Below, piece by piece: positions 53,723-62,660 of a stretch of DNA of 64,000 bases. The stretch lies in the NCBI RefSeq assembly GCF_002236105.1, contig NZ_NIWU01000001.1, positions 1,302,001-1,366,000 of the forward strand, read 5' to 3'. Below the pieces are notes generated by a model, which saw nothing but the letters and a program-made list of their open reading frames with translations, ran no database searches and was not told the origin of the DNA. The translations under genes were made by a program, and so were the position numbers. Source of the stretch: Pseudomonas umsongensis (GTDB lineage: Bacteria; Pseudomonadota; Gammaproteobacteria; Pseudomonadales; Pseudomonadaceae). How positions within the stretch are numbered: position 1 is the first letter of the stretch; every line of letters starts with the position of its first letter.

Positions 53723-54790
53723 ATGACAAGCCAATCGACAACGAGCAGCACCGAAAACGATCCACGCTGGGCCGCGGTGGTCGCCCGCGATCCACAGGCG
53801 GACGGGCAGTTTGTCTATGCGGTGAAAACCACCGGGATCTACTGCAACCCCAGCAGCCTCTCGCGCTTGCCGAAACCGCAGAACGTCGAGTTCTTCGACA
53901 GCGCCGAACTTGCCCAGGCCGCCGGTTATCGCCCAAGCAAGCGCGCGGCCAAGGACCAAAGCGCGGTCGCCGCGCAACATGCCGCCACCGTGGCCGCCGC
54001 GTGTCGCCAGATCGAAACCGCCGAGGCGCTGCCCGCGCTGAACGAGCTGGCGCAAGCGGCAGGATTGAGCAGTTTTCATTTCCATCGGGTGTTCAAATCC
54101 GTGACCGGCCTGACGCCCAAAGGCTACGCCGCGGCCCATCGTTCGCGCCGAATGCGCGAACGGCTGGCGGATGGCCATTCGGTCACCGATGCGTTGTACG
54201 ACGCCGGCTTCAACTCCAACAGCCGTTTCTATGAAGCGGCGGATCAGGTGTTGGGGATGAAACCGACTGATTACCGTGCCGCGGGGCAAAACAATGACAT
54301 TCGTTTTGCGGTTGGCCAGTGTTCCCTCGGCGCGATCCTGGTGGCGCAAAGCGCGCGTGGGGTCTGCGCGATTCTCCTGGGTGACGATCCGCAGCAACTG
54401 GTTTGCGACCTGCAGGACAAGTTTCGCCGCGCCACACTGATCGGTGCCGATCAGGCCTTCGAACAGTTGATCGCCAGGGTCGTGGGCTTCATCGAAGCCC
54501 CGGCCCTGGGGCTGGACTTGCCACTGGATGTGCGCGGCACCGCATTTCAGGAGCGGGTCTGGCAAGCCCTGCGGGACATCCCCTTTGGCAGCACCGCCAG
54601 CTACGCCGACATCGCCCAACGCATCGGCAACCCCAAAGCAGTGCGCGCAGTGGCGCAAGCTTGCGGCGCGAACAGCCTGGCAGTCGCGATCCCCTGTCAC
54701 CGCGTGGTACGCAGCGATGGCAACCTGTCGGGGTATCGTTGGGGCGTGGAGCGCAAGCGGCAATTGCTGGAACGGGAGAAACCCCTGTAG
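53723..54790 (+). CDS. ada: Ada-type methyltransferase/regulator with degenerate zinc site
   Basis: 355 residues in Ada order. N-terminal Ada domain (residues ~15-80), AraC HTH region (~95-185) with LNELAQAAGLSSFHFHRVFKSVTGLTPKGY, and C-terminal MGMT domain with AIPCHRVVRSDG (acceptor Cys325). In E. coli Ada four cysteines (38, 42, 69, 72) hold zinc and accept the phosphotriester methyl. Here only Cys41 is kept. The equivalents of the other three are Ser45, Ser72 and Ala75 (PSS; RPSKRA). The N-terminal sensor is therefore probably not a zinc-dependent acceptor. The stop codon is the TAG of a REPIN arm. Confidence 0.92.
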   Translation: MTSQSTTSSTENDPRWAAVVARDPQADGQFVYAVKTTGIYCNPSSLSRLPKPQNVEFFDSAELAQAAGYRPSKRAAKDQSAVAAQHAATVAAACRQIETAEALPALNELAQAAGLSSFHFHRVFKSVTGLTPKGYAAAHRSRRMRERLADGHSVTDALYDAGFNSNSRFYEAADQVLGMKPTDYRAAGQNNDIRFAVGQCSLGAILVAQSARGVCAILLGDDPQQLVCDLQDKFRRATLIGADQAFEQLIARVVGFIEAPALGLDLPLDVRGTAFQERVWQALRDIPFGSTASYADIAQRIGNPKAVRAVAQACGANSLAVAIPCHRVVRSDGNLSGYRWGVERKRQLLEREKPL

Positions 54791-54900
54791 GAGCGAGCAG
54801 GCTCCGGGCGGCGTTCCGACGATGGTCGTCAACGATGACGCTGGGCACCTGACACCAAACGGTGCTCTCAGGTTTTTCGCGAGCAGGCTCGCTCCTACAG
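54785..54900. repeat. REPIN overlapping the end of ada
   Basis: The arms ctgtaggagcgagcaggctc and its inverse enclose a core with atggtcgtcaacgatgacgc. The left arm provides the ada stop codon, and the right arm abuts the 3' end of the convergent acuI gene. Confidence 0.85.
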
Positions 54901-54904
54901 TCGA

Positions 54905-55888
54905 TCAGCGATTCACATCCACCACCACTCGCCCGCGCAGCTGTCCGGCCAGCAGGCGCGGGGCGGCTTCGATCGCTTCGCTCAAAGCGATTTCATGGCT
55001 GATCAACGGCAACAAGTTAAAGTCCAGATCCTTGGCCAATCGACTCCAGGCCTCTACACGCCTGGCTTTGGGCTGGGTCACGCTGTTAATCCCGGCCAGC
55101 GTCACGCCGCGCAGGATAAAGGGCGCGACGCTGGCCGGAAAGTCCATGCCCTGGGCCAGTCCACAAGCGGCGACGGTGCCTTCGGAGCGGGTACTGGCAC
55201 AGGCGTTGGCCAGGGTGTGACTACCCACCGAGTCGATGACCGCAGCCCAACGTTCCTTGGCCAGCGGCTTGCCGGGCTCGGATAAGGTGGCGCGATCGAT
55301 GATTTCACTGGCGCCCAGTTGCTTGAGGTATTCGTGTTCCGACAGGCGACCAGTGGAAGCGACGACGCGATAGCCAAGCTTGCTCAGCAATGCGATGGCG
55401 AAACTGCCCACGCCGCCGTTGGCCCCGGTGACCAGAACCTCGCCTTGGTCGGGCGTCACACCGTTGCGCTCCAGCGCCATGATGCACAGCATCGCCGTGT
55501 AGCCTGCCGTGCCGATGGCCATGGCCTGGGCTTCAGTGAAGGCCTCGGGCAACGCAATCAGCCATTCGCCCTTGAGACGCGCCTTTTGCGCCAGGCCACC
55601 CCAATGCCCTTCGCCCACGCCCCAGCCATTGAGCAGGACTTTGTCACCCGCCTTGTAGTCCGGATGCGTGCTGACCTCGACAGTCCCCGCCAGGTCGATC
55701 CCCGGCACCATCGGGAATTTGCGCACCACCGGGCTGCTGCCGGTGATCGCCAGGCCATCCTTGAAATTCAGCGTGCTGTACGCCACACGCACCGTCACAT
55801 CGCCCTCGGGCAGCTGGTCTTCATTGATCTGTTGCAGTGTGGCCCGGTACCCGCTTTCGTCTTTGTCGATCAAAATACCTTGGAACAT
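54905..55888 (-). CDS. acuI: acrylyl-CoA reductase (YhdH/AcuI-type quinone oxidoreductase)
   Basis: 327 residues of the zinc-independent MDR family. Substrate side: TLNFKDGLAITG and VPGIDLAGTVE. Cofactor side: VLVTGANGGVGSFAIALLSKLGY with nucleotide-selective STGR, then SVGSHTLAN. AcuI reduces acrylyl-CoA to propionyl-CoA with NADPH. Full length. The ATG at 55888 is preceded by CAGGAGGCAGC on the minus strand, a strong ribosome site. Confidence 0.88.
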   Translation of the reverse strand: MFQGILIDKDESGYRATLQQINEDQLPEGDVTVRVAYSTLNFKDGLAITGSSPVVRKFPMVPGIDLAGTVEVSTHPDYKAGDKVLLNGWGVGEGHWGGLAQKARLKGEWLIALPEAFTEAQAMAIGTAGYTAMLCIMALERNGVTPDQGEVLVTGANGGVGSFAIALLSKLGYRVVASTGRLSEHEYLKQLGASEIIDRATLSEPGKPLAKERWAAVIDSVGSHTLANACASTRSEGTVAACGLAQGMDFPASVAPFILRGVTLAGINSVTQPKARRVEAWSRLAKDLDFNLLPLISHEIALSEAIEAAPRLLAGQLRGRVVVDVNR

Positions 55889-56061
55889 TGCTGCCTCCTG
55901 GTGGGTTCACCTGTTGTGGTGTGATTTAAATACCACTTCGCAAAATATTACCGTATTGGACTTTAAGCCAATTCGCCTGCGGCAGACATGACTGGCATAA
56001 CCGCAGGCATTGCTGTTACAAATCGAGCCCTGCCCGGTTCCAACGTCGGAGTACAACTGAA

Positions 56062-57126
56062 ATGAGTCAATGGCCAGATACGCGCATTCTTGACCTGCTC
56101 GGGATCGAGCTGCCGATCATCCAGGCCCCCATGGCCGGCGCCACCACCGCTGCCATGGTCATTGCGGCGAGCAACGCCGGCGGCCTCGGCTCGATGCCTG
56201 CCGCCATGCTGAGCGTCGAGCAATTGCGTGACGAACTCAAGGGCATTCGCCAACACTGCCAGCGCCCGATCAACGTCAACTTCTTCTGCCATCAACCGCC
56301 GGCGGTCGACGAGCAACGCGCCCAGGACTGGAAAAACCTGCTGCAGCCCTATTACCGCGAATTGGGTGTCGACTTCGATGCACCGACACCGGTGTCCAAT
56401 CGCGCGCCGTTCGACCAGGTTGCCTGCGAAGTGGTCGAACAATTGCGCCCCGAAGTCGTGAGTTTCCACTTTGGCCTGCCGGAAAAATCCCTGCTGGATC
56501 GGGTCAAGGCCACCGGGGCAAAGGTACTGTCCTCGGCCACCACCGTCGAAGAAGCCATCTGGCTCGAGCAGCAGGGTTGCGACGCGATCATCGCCATGGG
56601 TCTTGAGGCGGGCGGGCATCGGGGCATGTTTCTCAGTGATGACCTGAGCAGCCAGGTCGGCACCTTCGCCCTGGTGCCCCAAGTGGTCGATGCCGTGAAC
56701 GTACCGGTGATTGCCGCTGGCGGCATTGCCGATGCTCGGGGTGTGGCGGCGGCGTTCATGTTGGGGGCTTCGGCGGTGCAAGTGGGCACGGCGTACCTCT
56801 TCACGCCAGAGGCCAAGGTCAGTGCCGCGCATCACCAGGCCTTGCGGACCGCCAGGGAACGCGAGACCGCGGTCACCAACATTTTCACCGGTCGCCCGGC
56901 ACGGGGGATACTCAATCGGGTAATGCGCGAGCTCGGGCCGATGAGCGACCAGGCGCCGCGTTTTCCCCTCGCAGGCGGTGCATTGCTGCCGTTGCGTGCC
57001 AAAGCCGAGGCAGACTTCAGCAACCTCTGGGCCGGACAGGCGTTCACCCTGGGGGTTGAGTCGGGTACCGCCGAATTGACCCGACGCCTGGCCGAGGAAG
57101 GGTTGGCGAAGTTGCTCCGGCGCTGA
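56062..57126 (+). CDS. nitronate monooxygenase (NMO, 2-nitropropane dioxygenase family)
   Basis: 354 residues. TIM-barrel FMN enzyme of class I: PIIQAPMAGATTAAMVIAASNAGGLGSMPA, then NVNFFCHQPP, GLEAGGHRG (catalytic His region) and IAAGGIADARGVAAAFMLGASAVQVGTAYL (landmarks). It detoxifies propionate-3-nitronate and related nitronates. The ATG at 56062 follows GTACAACTGAA, a weak site. It is monocistronic. The modABC promoter lies immediately downstream. Confidence 0.9.
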   Translation: MSQWPDTRILDLLGIELPIIQAPMAGATTAAMVIAASNAGGLGSMPAAMLSVEQLRDELKGIRQHCQRPINVNFFCHQPPAVDEQRAQDWKNLLQPYYRELGVDFDAPTPVSNRAPFDQVACEVVEQLRPEVVSFHFGLPEKSLLDRVKATGAKVLSSATTVEEAIWLEQQGCDAIIAMGLEAGGHRGMFLSDDLSSQVGTFALVPQVVDAVNVPVIAAGGIADARGVAAAFMLGASAVQVGTAYLFTPEAKVSAAHHQALRTARERETAVTNIFTGRPARGILNRVMRELGPMSDQAPRFPLAGGALLPLRAKAEADFSNLWAGQAFTLGVESGTAELTRRLAEEGLAKLLRR

Positions 57127-57181
57127 CCGTGGTGGCGGGCAACACGGTTAACGCTGCAACACATTCCGTTTACCGGAATTT

Positions 57182-57205
57182 CGCTATATATTCCGATATA
57201 TAGCG
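57182..57205. promoter_or_regulatory. ModE-like operator upstream of modA
   Basis: CGCTATATA, six bases, TATATAGCG: perfect 9-bp arms. This fits the molybdate repressor ModE pattern (inverted TAT-rich arms with 6-8-bp spacing) and lies 42 bp before the modA start. It predicts repression by molybdate. No modE gene is in the window. Confidence 0.75.
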
Positions 57206-57235
57206 ATTCACCCATCTTGCAGCACTTGCCTGTGA

Positions 57236-58015
<780 letters not shown>

Positions 58016-58696
58016 ATGTCGCTATCGAGTGCCGATTTTTCCGCCATCTGGCTGACCCTGAAACTGGCGTCCCTGACGACCGTCATCCTGTTGCTGGTCG
58101 GTACTCCACTGGCGCTATGGCTCTCGCGCACACAATCCTGGCTGCGCGGCCCGGTCGCGGCGATCGTCGCCCTGCCCCTGGTGCTGCCACCCACGGTGAT
58201 CGGTTTCTATCTGTTGCTGGCCCTCGGCCCCCACGGGTTTGTCGGCCAGTTAACCCAATCCCTCGGGCTTGGCACCCTCACGTTCAGTTTTTCAGGGTTG
58301 GTGATCGGCTCGGTGCTGTATTCGATGCCGTTCGTGGTCCAGCCGCTGCAAAACGCTTTTTCCGCCATTGGCACCCGTCCGCTGGAAGTGGCCGCCACCC
58401 TGCGCGCCGGTCCCTGGGACACATTTCTCAGCGTCACCCTGCCCCTGGCCAGGCCCGGTTTCATCACCGCGGCCATCCTCGGCTTTGCCCACACCGTCGG
58501 CGAATTCGGCGTGGTGCTGATGATCGGCGGCAACATCCCCGACAAGACCCGAGTGGTCTCGGTGCAGATCTACGATCACGTCGAAGCCATGGAATATGCC
58601 CAGGCCCATTGGCTGGCCGGGGTCATGCTGGTGTTCTCATTTGCAGTGTTGCTGGCGCTGTACTCCAGCCGTAAAACCAAAACAGGCTGGAGCTGA
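58016..58696 (+). CDS. modB: molybdate ABC transporter permease
   Basis: 226 residues with five spans. The permease-ATPase contact loop is [45 protein letters not shown] and [21 protein letters not shown] are family landmarks. The ATG begins right after the modA stop (TAAATG), so the genes are coupled. Confidence 0.95.
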   Translation: MSLSSADFSAIWLTLKLASLTTVILLLVGTPLALWLSRTQSWLRGPVAAIVALPLVLPPTVIGFYLLLALGPHGFVGQLTQSLGLGTLTFSFSGLVIGSVLYSMPFVVQPLQNAFSAIGTRPLEVAATLRAGPWDTFLSVTLPLARPGFITAAILGFAHTVGEFGVVLMIGGNIPDKTRVVSVQIYDHVEAMEYAQAHWLAGVMLVFSFAVLLALYSSRKTKTGWS

Positions 58697-58699
58697 TCG

Positions 58700-59779
58700 A
58701 TGATTCAAATGCGTCTGAAACTGAGTTATCCGGGGTTCGCCCTCGATGTCGATCTGCAGTTGCCCGGCCGCGGGGTGACGGCGCTGTTCGGACACTCCGG
58801 GTCTGGCAAGACCACCTGCCTGCGCTGCATCGCCGGGCTGGAACGCGCCGACGAGGGATTTATCCACGTCAACGATGAAGTGTGGCAAGACAGCGCCAAG
58901 GGGGTTTTCGTCCCCCCGCACAAGCGCGCACTGGGTTACGTATTTCAGGAAGCCAGCCTGTTCCCTCATCTGTCGGTGCTGGCCAACCTGCAATTTGGCC
59001 TCAAGCGCATTCCCAAGCCTCAGCGCCGGGTCGACATGGCACACGCGACCGAGCTGCTGGGTATCAGTCATCTGCTCGACCGCCATCCGCAGCATCTTTC
59101 CGGCGGCGAACGGCAGCGTGTCGGCATGGCGCGCGCCCTGCTCACCAGCCCGACACTGCTGTTGATGGACGAACCGCTGGCAGCACTGGACGCGCAACGC
59201 AAAAGCGAGATCCTGCCTTACCTGCAACGGCTGCACGATGAACTGGACATCCCGGTGCTCTATGTCAGTCACTCCCAGGATGAAGTTGCACAACTGGCCG
59301 ATCACCTGGTCCTGCTCAGCGACGGCAAGGCGCTGGCCAGCGGCCCCATCGGCCAGACCCTCGCACGCCTCGACTTGCCGCTGGCGCTGGGTGACGACGC
59401 CGGCGTAGTGATCCAAGGGCATGTCGCCGCCTATGACGCCGACTACCAGTTGTTGACGCTGCAACTGCCCGATACGGACCTGAACATTCGCGTGACTCAC
59501 ACGCCGATGGCGATGGGCCAGGCATTACGTTGCAAGGTCCAGGCGCGGGATGTCAGCCTCAGCCTGCTCGGCGATTACCAAAGCAGCATCCTCAATCGCC
59601 TGCCCGTGACGGTGGTCAGCGAAATGCCCGCCGACAACAACGCCCATGTGCTGGTGCGCCTGGACGCCGAGGGCAGCCCTTTGCTTGCACGTATCACCCG
59701 CTATTCCCGGGACCACCTGCACCTGCACCCGGGCCAACGTCTCTGGGCGCAAATCAAGGCCGTGGCCGTGCTGGCGTAA
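58700..59779 (+). CDS. modC: molybdate ABC transporter ATP-binding protein
   Basis: 359 residues. Walker [11 protein letters not shown]-loop [14 protein letters not shown], signature [15 protein letters not shown], Walker [13 protein letters not shown] and switch His in LYVSHSQDE. The C-terminal ~130 residues form Mop/TOBE molybdate-sensing domains ([28 protein letters not shown], landmark). It powers ModB and may inhibit it when molybdate is plentiful. It starts three bases after modB. Confidence 0.95.
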   Translation: MIQMRLKLSYPGFALDVDLQLPGRGVTALFGHSGSGKTTCLRCIAGLERADEGFIHVNDEVWQDSAKGVFVPPHKRALGYVFQEASLFPHLSVLANLQFGLKRIPKPQRRVDMAHATELLGISHLLDRHPQHLSGGERQRVGMARALLTSPTLLLMDEPLAALDAQRKSEILPYLQRLHDELDIPVLYVSHSQDEVAQLADHLVLLSDGKALASGPIGQTLARLDLPLALGDDAGVVIQGHVAAYDADYQLLTLQLPDTDLNIRVTHTPMAMGQALRCKVQARDVSLSLLGDYQSSILNRLPVTVVSEMPADNNAHVLVRLDAEGSPLLARITRYSRDHLHLHPGQRLWAQIKAVAVLA

Positions 59780-59855
59780 CGCCGTGGGCACGACTGGCGC
59801 GGCGCGGGGTCAATGGCTGTAACGGCCCCTCGATCCCTCGCCCAGGACAATCGCC

Positions 59856-60875
59856 ATGCCCGATGCACTGCCCCGTGACCTGCATTACGTCGATGACACC
59901 CAGCCCGGCATCACCCGCCGCAAACTGCGCGGCAAATTCTGCTATTTCGACCCCACTGGCCAGCGCATCGTCGACCCGCAAGAAATCCAGCGCATCAACG
60001 CACTGGCGGTACCACCGGCCTATACCGACGTGTGGATCTGCAGCGACCCGCGCGGGCACCTGCAGGCCACCGGTCGCGACGCCCGCGGGCGCAAGCAGTA
60101 CCGCTATCACCCGCGCTGGCGCGAGGTGCGCGACAGCGACAAATACTCGCGGTTGAGGGATTTCGGCCTGGCCCTGCCCAAGCTGCGCAAACAACTGGAA
60201 ACCTTACTGGAGGCGCCGGGTTTGAGTCGCGACAAGGTCATGGCCACCGTCATCACCTTGCTCGACGCAACGCTGATCCGTGTCGGCAATACCCAGTACG
60301 CCCGAGACAACCGCTCCTACGGCCTGACCACCCTGCGCAACCGCCATGTCGAGGTCAACGGCAGCGCGATCCAGTTCCAGTTTCGCGGCAAGAGTGGCGT
60401 CGAGCACCAGATCACTGTGAAGGACCGGCGCCTGGCGCGGATCATCAAGCGTTGCCAGGACATTCCCGGGCAAAACCTTTTTCAATACCTCGATGAAAAC
60501 GGCGAGCGACACACGATCACTTCCGCCGACGTCAACGCCTACCTGCAAACCCTGACTGGCGCCGACTTCACCGCCAAGGATTACCGCACCTGGGCCGGCA
60601 GCGCCCTGGCCCTGGCGGTTCTGCGCGAGCTCGAGTGGCAACCCGAGTCCCAGGCGAAACAGCACGTGGTGGCGATGGTCAAGGACGTCGCCAGGCAGTT
60701 GGGCAATACTCCGGCGGTGTGCCGCAAGTGCTACATCCACCCGGCGGTACTCGAGGGTTTCCTGCTCGGCGCCTTGGCGCAACTGCCAAAGCCGAGGGTT
60801 CGTAAAGGCCTGCGGGCGGAGGAAGTCGCACTGGCGATGCTGCTGGAGAAAATGGCGTCCGAGGCGACGAACTGA
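59856..60875 (+). CDS. DNA topoisomerase IB (poxvirus/Deinococcus type)
   Basis: 339 residues. N-terminal domain with RRKLRGKFCYFDPTGQRI and the core with PAYTDVWICSDPRGHLQATGRDARGRKQYRYHPRWR (contacting the cleavage site, landmark). Catalytic residues: Arg in IRVGNTQYARDNRSYGL, Lys in FRGKSG, Arg-Lys-His in TAKDYRTWAGS, and nucleophile Tyr in VCRKCYIHPAVLEGF. It relaxes supercoils through a 3'-phosphotyrosine bond. It is rare among bacteria overall but known in pseudomonads. The start follows GACAATCGCC, a weak site. Confidence 0.93.
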   Translation: MPDALPRDLHYVDDTQPGITRRKLRGKFCYFDPTGQRIVDPQEIQRINALAVPPAYTDVWICSDPRGHLQATGRDARGRKQYRYHPRWREVRDSDKYSRLRDFGLALPKLRKQLETLLEAPGLSRDKVMATVITLLDATLIRVGNTQYARDNRSYGLTTLRNRHVEVNGSAIQFQFRGKSGVEHQITVKDRRLARIIKRCQDIPGQNLFQYLDENGERHTITSADVNAYLQTLTGADFTAKDYRTWAGSALALAVLRELEWQPESQAKQHVVAMVKDVARQLGNTPAVCRKCYIHPAVLEGFLLGALAQLPKPRVRKGLRAEEVALAMLLEKMASEATN

Positions 60876-60908
60876 CCTGCCTATTTTTTGCACGATTGCA
60901 AATGGCTT

Positions 60909-60915
60909 CTATAGT
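60909..60915 (+). promoter_or_regulatory. RpoS-like -10 element upstream of the 73-aa gene
   Basis: CTATAGT, 32 bp before the start codon. This resembles the extended -10 motif of stationary-phase sigma factor RpoS in Pseudomonas, as does CTATACT at 61185. Confidence 0.35.
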
Positions 60916-60947
60916 TGATCTGTACGCCAATCAGCTGCGGTGAAGCC

Positions 60948-61169
60948 ATGGAAGACATTTTCGTCGTCAAGCGCTGCAACAAGATCATCATTCATGGACG
61001 CCGGGCTGGAGAAACCACGCATCAACCCGCTGAAGCCGCCGTCTGGTACCGCATCGCCGATACCCGCACCAACGGTTTCATCGGTGACGGCTACGATCAT
61101 GAATACGATGCCCAGCGGGTATGCCGACAGCTCAACGCCCGGTCACAAGTGATGGTCCGGCAAGGCTGA
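60948..61169 (+). CDS. small unknown protein (73 aa)
   Basis: MEDIFVVKRCNKIIIHGRRAGET opens a soluble protein that continues AAVWYRIADTRTNGFIGDGYDHEYDAQRVCRQLNAR (landmarks). It is compact and single-domain, with no signal or membrane segment. No family was recognised. The ATG at 60948 is chosen because homologous-looking sequence begins there. The Shine-Dalgarno (GGTGAAG) is modest. It has an RpoS-like -10 and a downstream hairpin. Confidence 0.65.
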   Translation: MEDIFVVKRCNKIIIHGRRAGETTHQPAEAAVWYRIADTRTNGFIGDGYDHEYDAQRVCRQLNARSQVMVRQG

Positions 61170-61184
61170 CGAACATTCGCGGGT

Positions 61185-61191
61185 CTATACT
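61185..61191 (+). promoter_or_regulatory. RpoS-like -10 element (CTATACT)
   Basis: A good match to the RpoS extended -10 of Pseudomonas. A hairpin with a T-run follows within 60 bp, so a short transcript or the leader of the 76-aa gene could start here. Confidence 0.4.
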
Positions 61192-61228
61192 GACAAAGTG
61201 CTGAAGGATCAGCGCCCATCGGTACAAA

Positions 61229-61251
61229 GCTCGCTTGCGGCGGGCTTTTTA
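61229..61251 (+). terminator. terminator-like hairpin
   Basis: aaagctcgc/gcgggcttt stem with TTTTT after it, about 60 bp downstream of the 73-aa gene. It either ends that gene or ends a short RNA started at 61190. Confidence 0.6.
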
Positions 61252-61288
61252 CTGCCAATCTTCAGGTTCTTAAACGGAGGTGTTTTCC

Positions 61289-61519
61289 ATGTCCGAAAAA
61301 GAGTCCATCACCACCCTGCTCACCCTGCTCGACTCCCGTCAGGTTCGCCTGGCTGCCGCGTGCAAGGAAATCGCCGACTGGGTCGATCATCAAGGCGGAC
61401 ACCCGACTGCGCTCAGAATCCGTGATCGTCTGAACGACATCGAAAAGGATACACCCCTGATCCGCAATACACTGTCGTCGCTCAAGCCAGTCGACCCACC
61501 GCTGCCACGGTTCAGATGA
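61289..61519 (+). CDS. small unknown protein (76 aa)
   Basis: SEKESITTLLTLLDSRQVRLAAACKEIADWVDHQGG continues to a helical C-terminus (ALRIRDRLNDIEKDTPLIRNTLSSLK). All-alpha and soluble. GGAGG (61276-61280) lies eight bases before the ATG at 61289, an unusually good site for such a small gene. A GTG inside the ribosome site (61280) is rejected as start. No family was recognised. Confidence 0.7.
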   Translation: MSEKESITTLLTLLDSRQVRLAAACKEIADWVDHQGGHPTALRIRDRLNDIEKDTPLIRNTLSSLKPVDPPLPRFR

Positions 61520-61629
61520 TCCTGATCTGGATACCGATGCGCAGGCAGGACCTGACGCAGGACGCATGATCGGCGACGCTACGTCACCGCGCGTGCGTGT
61601 GAGTGCCTGCCTGATTCCTGTCCTCCAAC

Positions 61630-61655
61630 CCAGCCAGGTGCTGGGATTTTTTTTG
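61630..61655 (+). terminator. Rho-independent terminator of the 76-aa gene
   Basis: Stem cccagc/gctggg with a five-base loop followed by eight T's. The ~110 bp before it hold inverted motifs (ggcaggac / gtcctg) that could form further stems. Confidence 0.8.
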
Positions 61656-61726
61656 CGCCTTTCAACCGCGAACATCACTAGAACAGGGTTGTCTAACGAT
61701 TACTTCGTTACGAAGGAGACGTTCTG

Positions 61727-62011
61727 ATGGTCACCCACTTCAAAGTCAGCGGGCACCTCGCCTGCGGTCACAAGGGCAGCAACCTCACCTCCACCCGGGA
61801 ACTGAATCGGGTGAAATGCAGAAGCTGTCGCAACACCGACGCTTACAAAGAGGCGCGCAAAACCGAGCGCAACGCTGCACGCCGCGCCGCACGCAAGGCA
61901 AAAATCGCTCACGTGGTCAATGACTGGCGCCAGGCCTGGACCGAGCGGCTGACCGCCATGGCAGGACTGCAACGGCTGCCACGGGGCTTTCATGGGCAAG
62001 GCTTTGTCTAG
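61727..62011 (+). CDS. small zinc-ribbon-like protein (94 aa)
   Basis: CGH (residues ~13-15) and CRSC (residues ~31-34) are spaced as in a treble-clef or zinc-ribbon site. A strongly basic helix follows (RKTERNAARRAARKAKIAH), which suggests nucleic-acid contact. AAGGAG lies 12 bases before the ATG. No named family was recognised. Confidence 0.65.
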   Translation: MVTHFKVSGHLACGHKGSNLTSTRELNRVKCRSCRNTDAYKEARKTERNAARRAARKAKIAHVVNDWRQAWTERLTAMAGLQRLPRGFHGQGFV

Positions 62012-62225
62012 AGGCACGAGGATCGGGTCGATCTGATCGGCCCGTTCCTGATCATCGATGCATCCCCCCCGGGTCTTTCGCAGCGACGTCCGACGCACCG
62101 CTGCAGCAGGTGCCCTAACCCGTCCGATGTGAGGCATTGGCGACAATGGCCTTCCTCGGCTAGGGTCATTTTGCGTATAGAACCAAGGCGTCTTGATTGG
62201 CAGAAATCACCCCAAGGAGGAAGCG

Positions 62226-62435
62226 ATGTCATCCACTCGTAATGCCGAACAAACCTATCGCCAGTGGTCCAGCCCGATCCTGCTTGAACTCAAGGAGCGG
62301 GAACACCAAATGTCCCCGTCAGACCGCGAGGCGCTGCAAAACATCTTGCTGGAAAGAAGGCTGATCGACGTCGGCAACCCGAACGGCAACGATCGGCGCA
62401 AAGCGGATTTGAACACTGAGGATAAACAGCAATAA
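62226..62435 (+). CDS. small unknown protein (69 aa)
   Basis: SSTRNAEQTYRQWSSPILLELKEREHQMSPSDREALQNILLERRLIDV (landmarks) is helical and charged, with no signal or membrane span. AAGGAGG ends six bases before the ATG at 62226, a strong site. A GTG earlier in the frame lies outside that site. No family was recognised. Confidence 0.7.
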   Translation: MSSTRNAEQTYRQWSSPILLELKEREHQMSPSDREALQNILLERRLIDVGNPNGNDRRKADLNTEDKQQ

Positions 62436-62482
62436 CGAGCGGCCTGACACCCGACCAGGCTTTTGCAGAGCCCCCCAATCCC

Positions 62483-62584
62483 CTGTAGGAGCGAGCCTGC
62501 TCGCGATGGACGTCAACGATAACGCGCCCTGTCTGGATGAATACGTTGTCAGGACGTTCTTCGCGAGCAGGCTCGTTCCTACAG
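62483..62584. repeat. REPIN
   Basis: Arms ctgtaggagcgagcctgctc and its inverse enclose a core with atggacgtcaacgataacgc, the same core as in the other full REPINs. It lies between the 69-aa gene and the parA 3' end. Confidence 0.85.
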
Positions 62585-62660
62585 GCTCACTCGCTATATA
62601 AAGTGAAACCACAAATCGCCGTTACCGCAGGAATGGATATCCCCCAATCCAAATTTGCAC

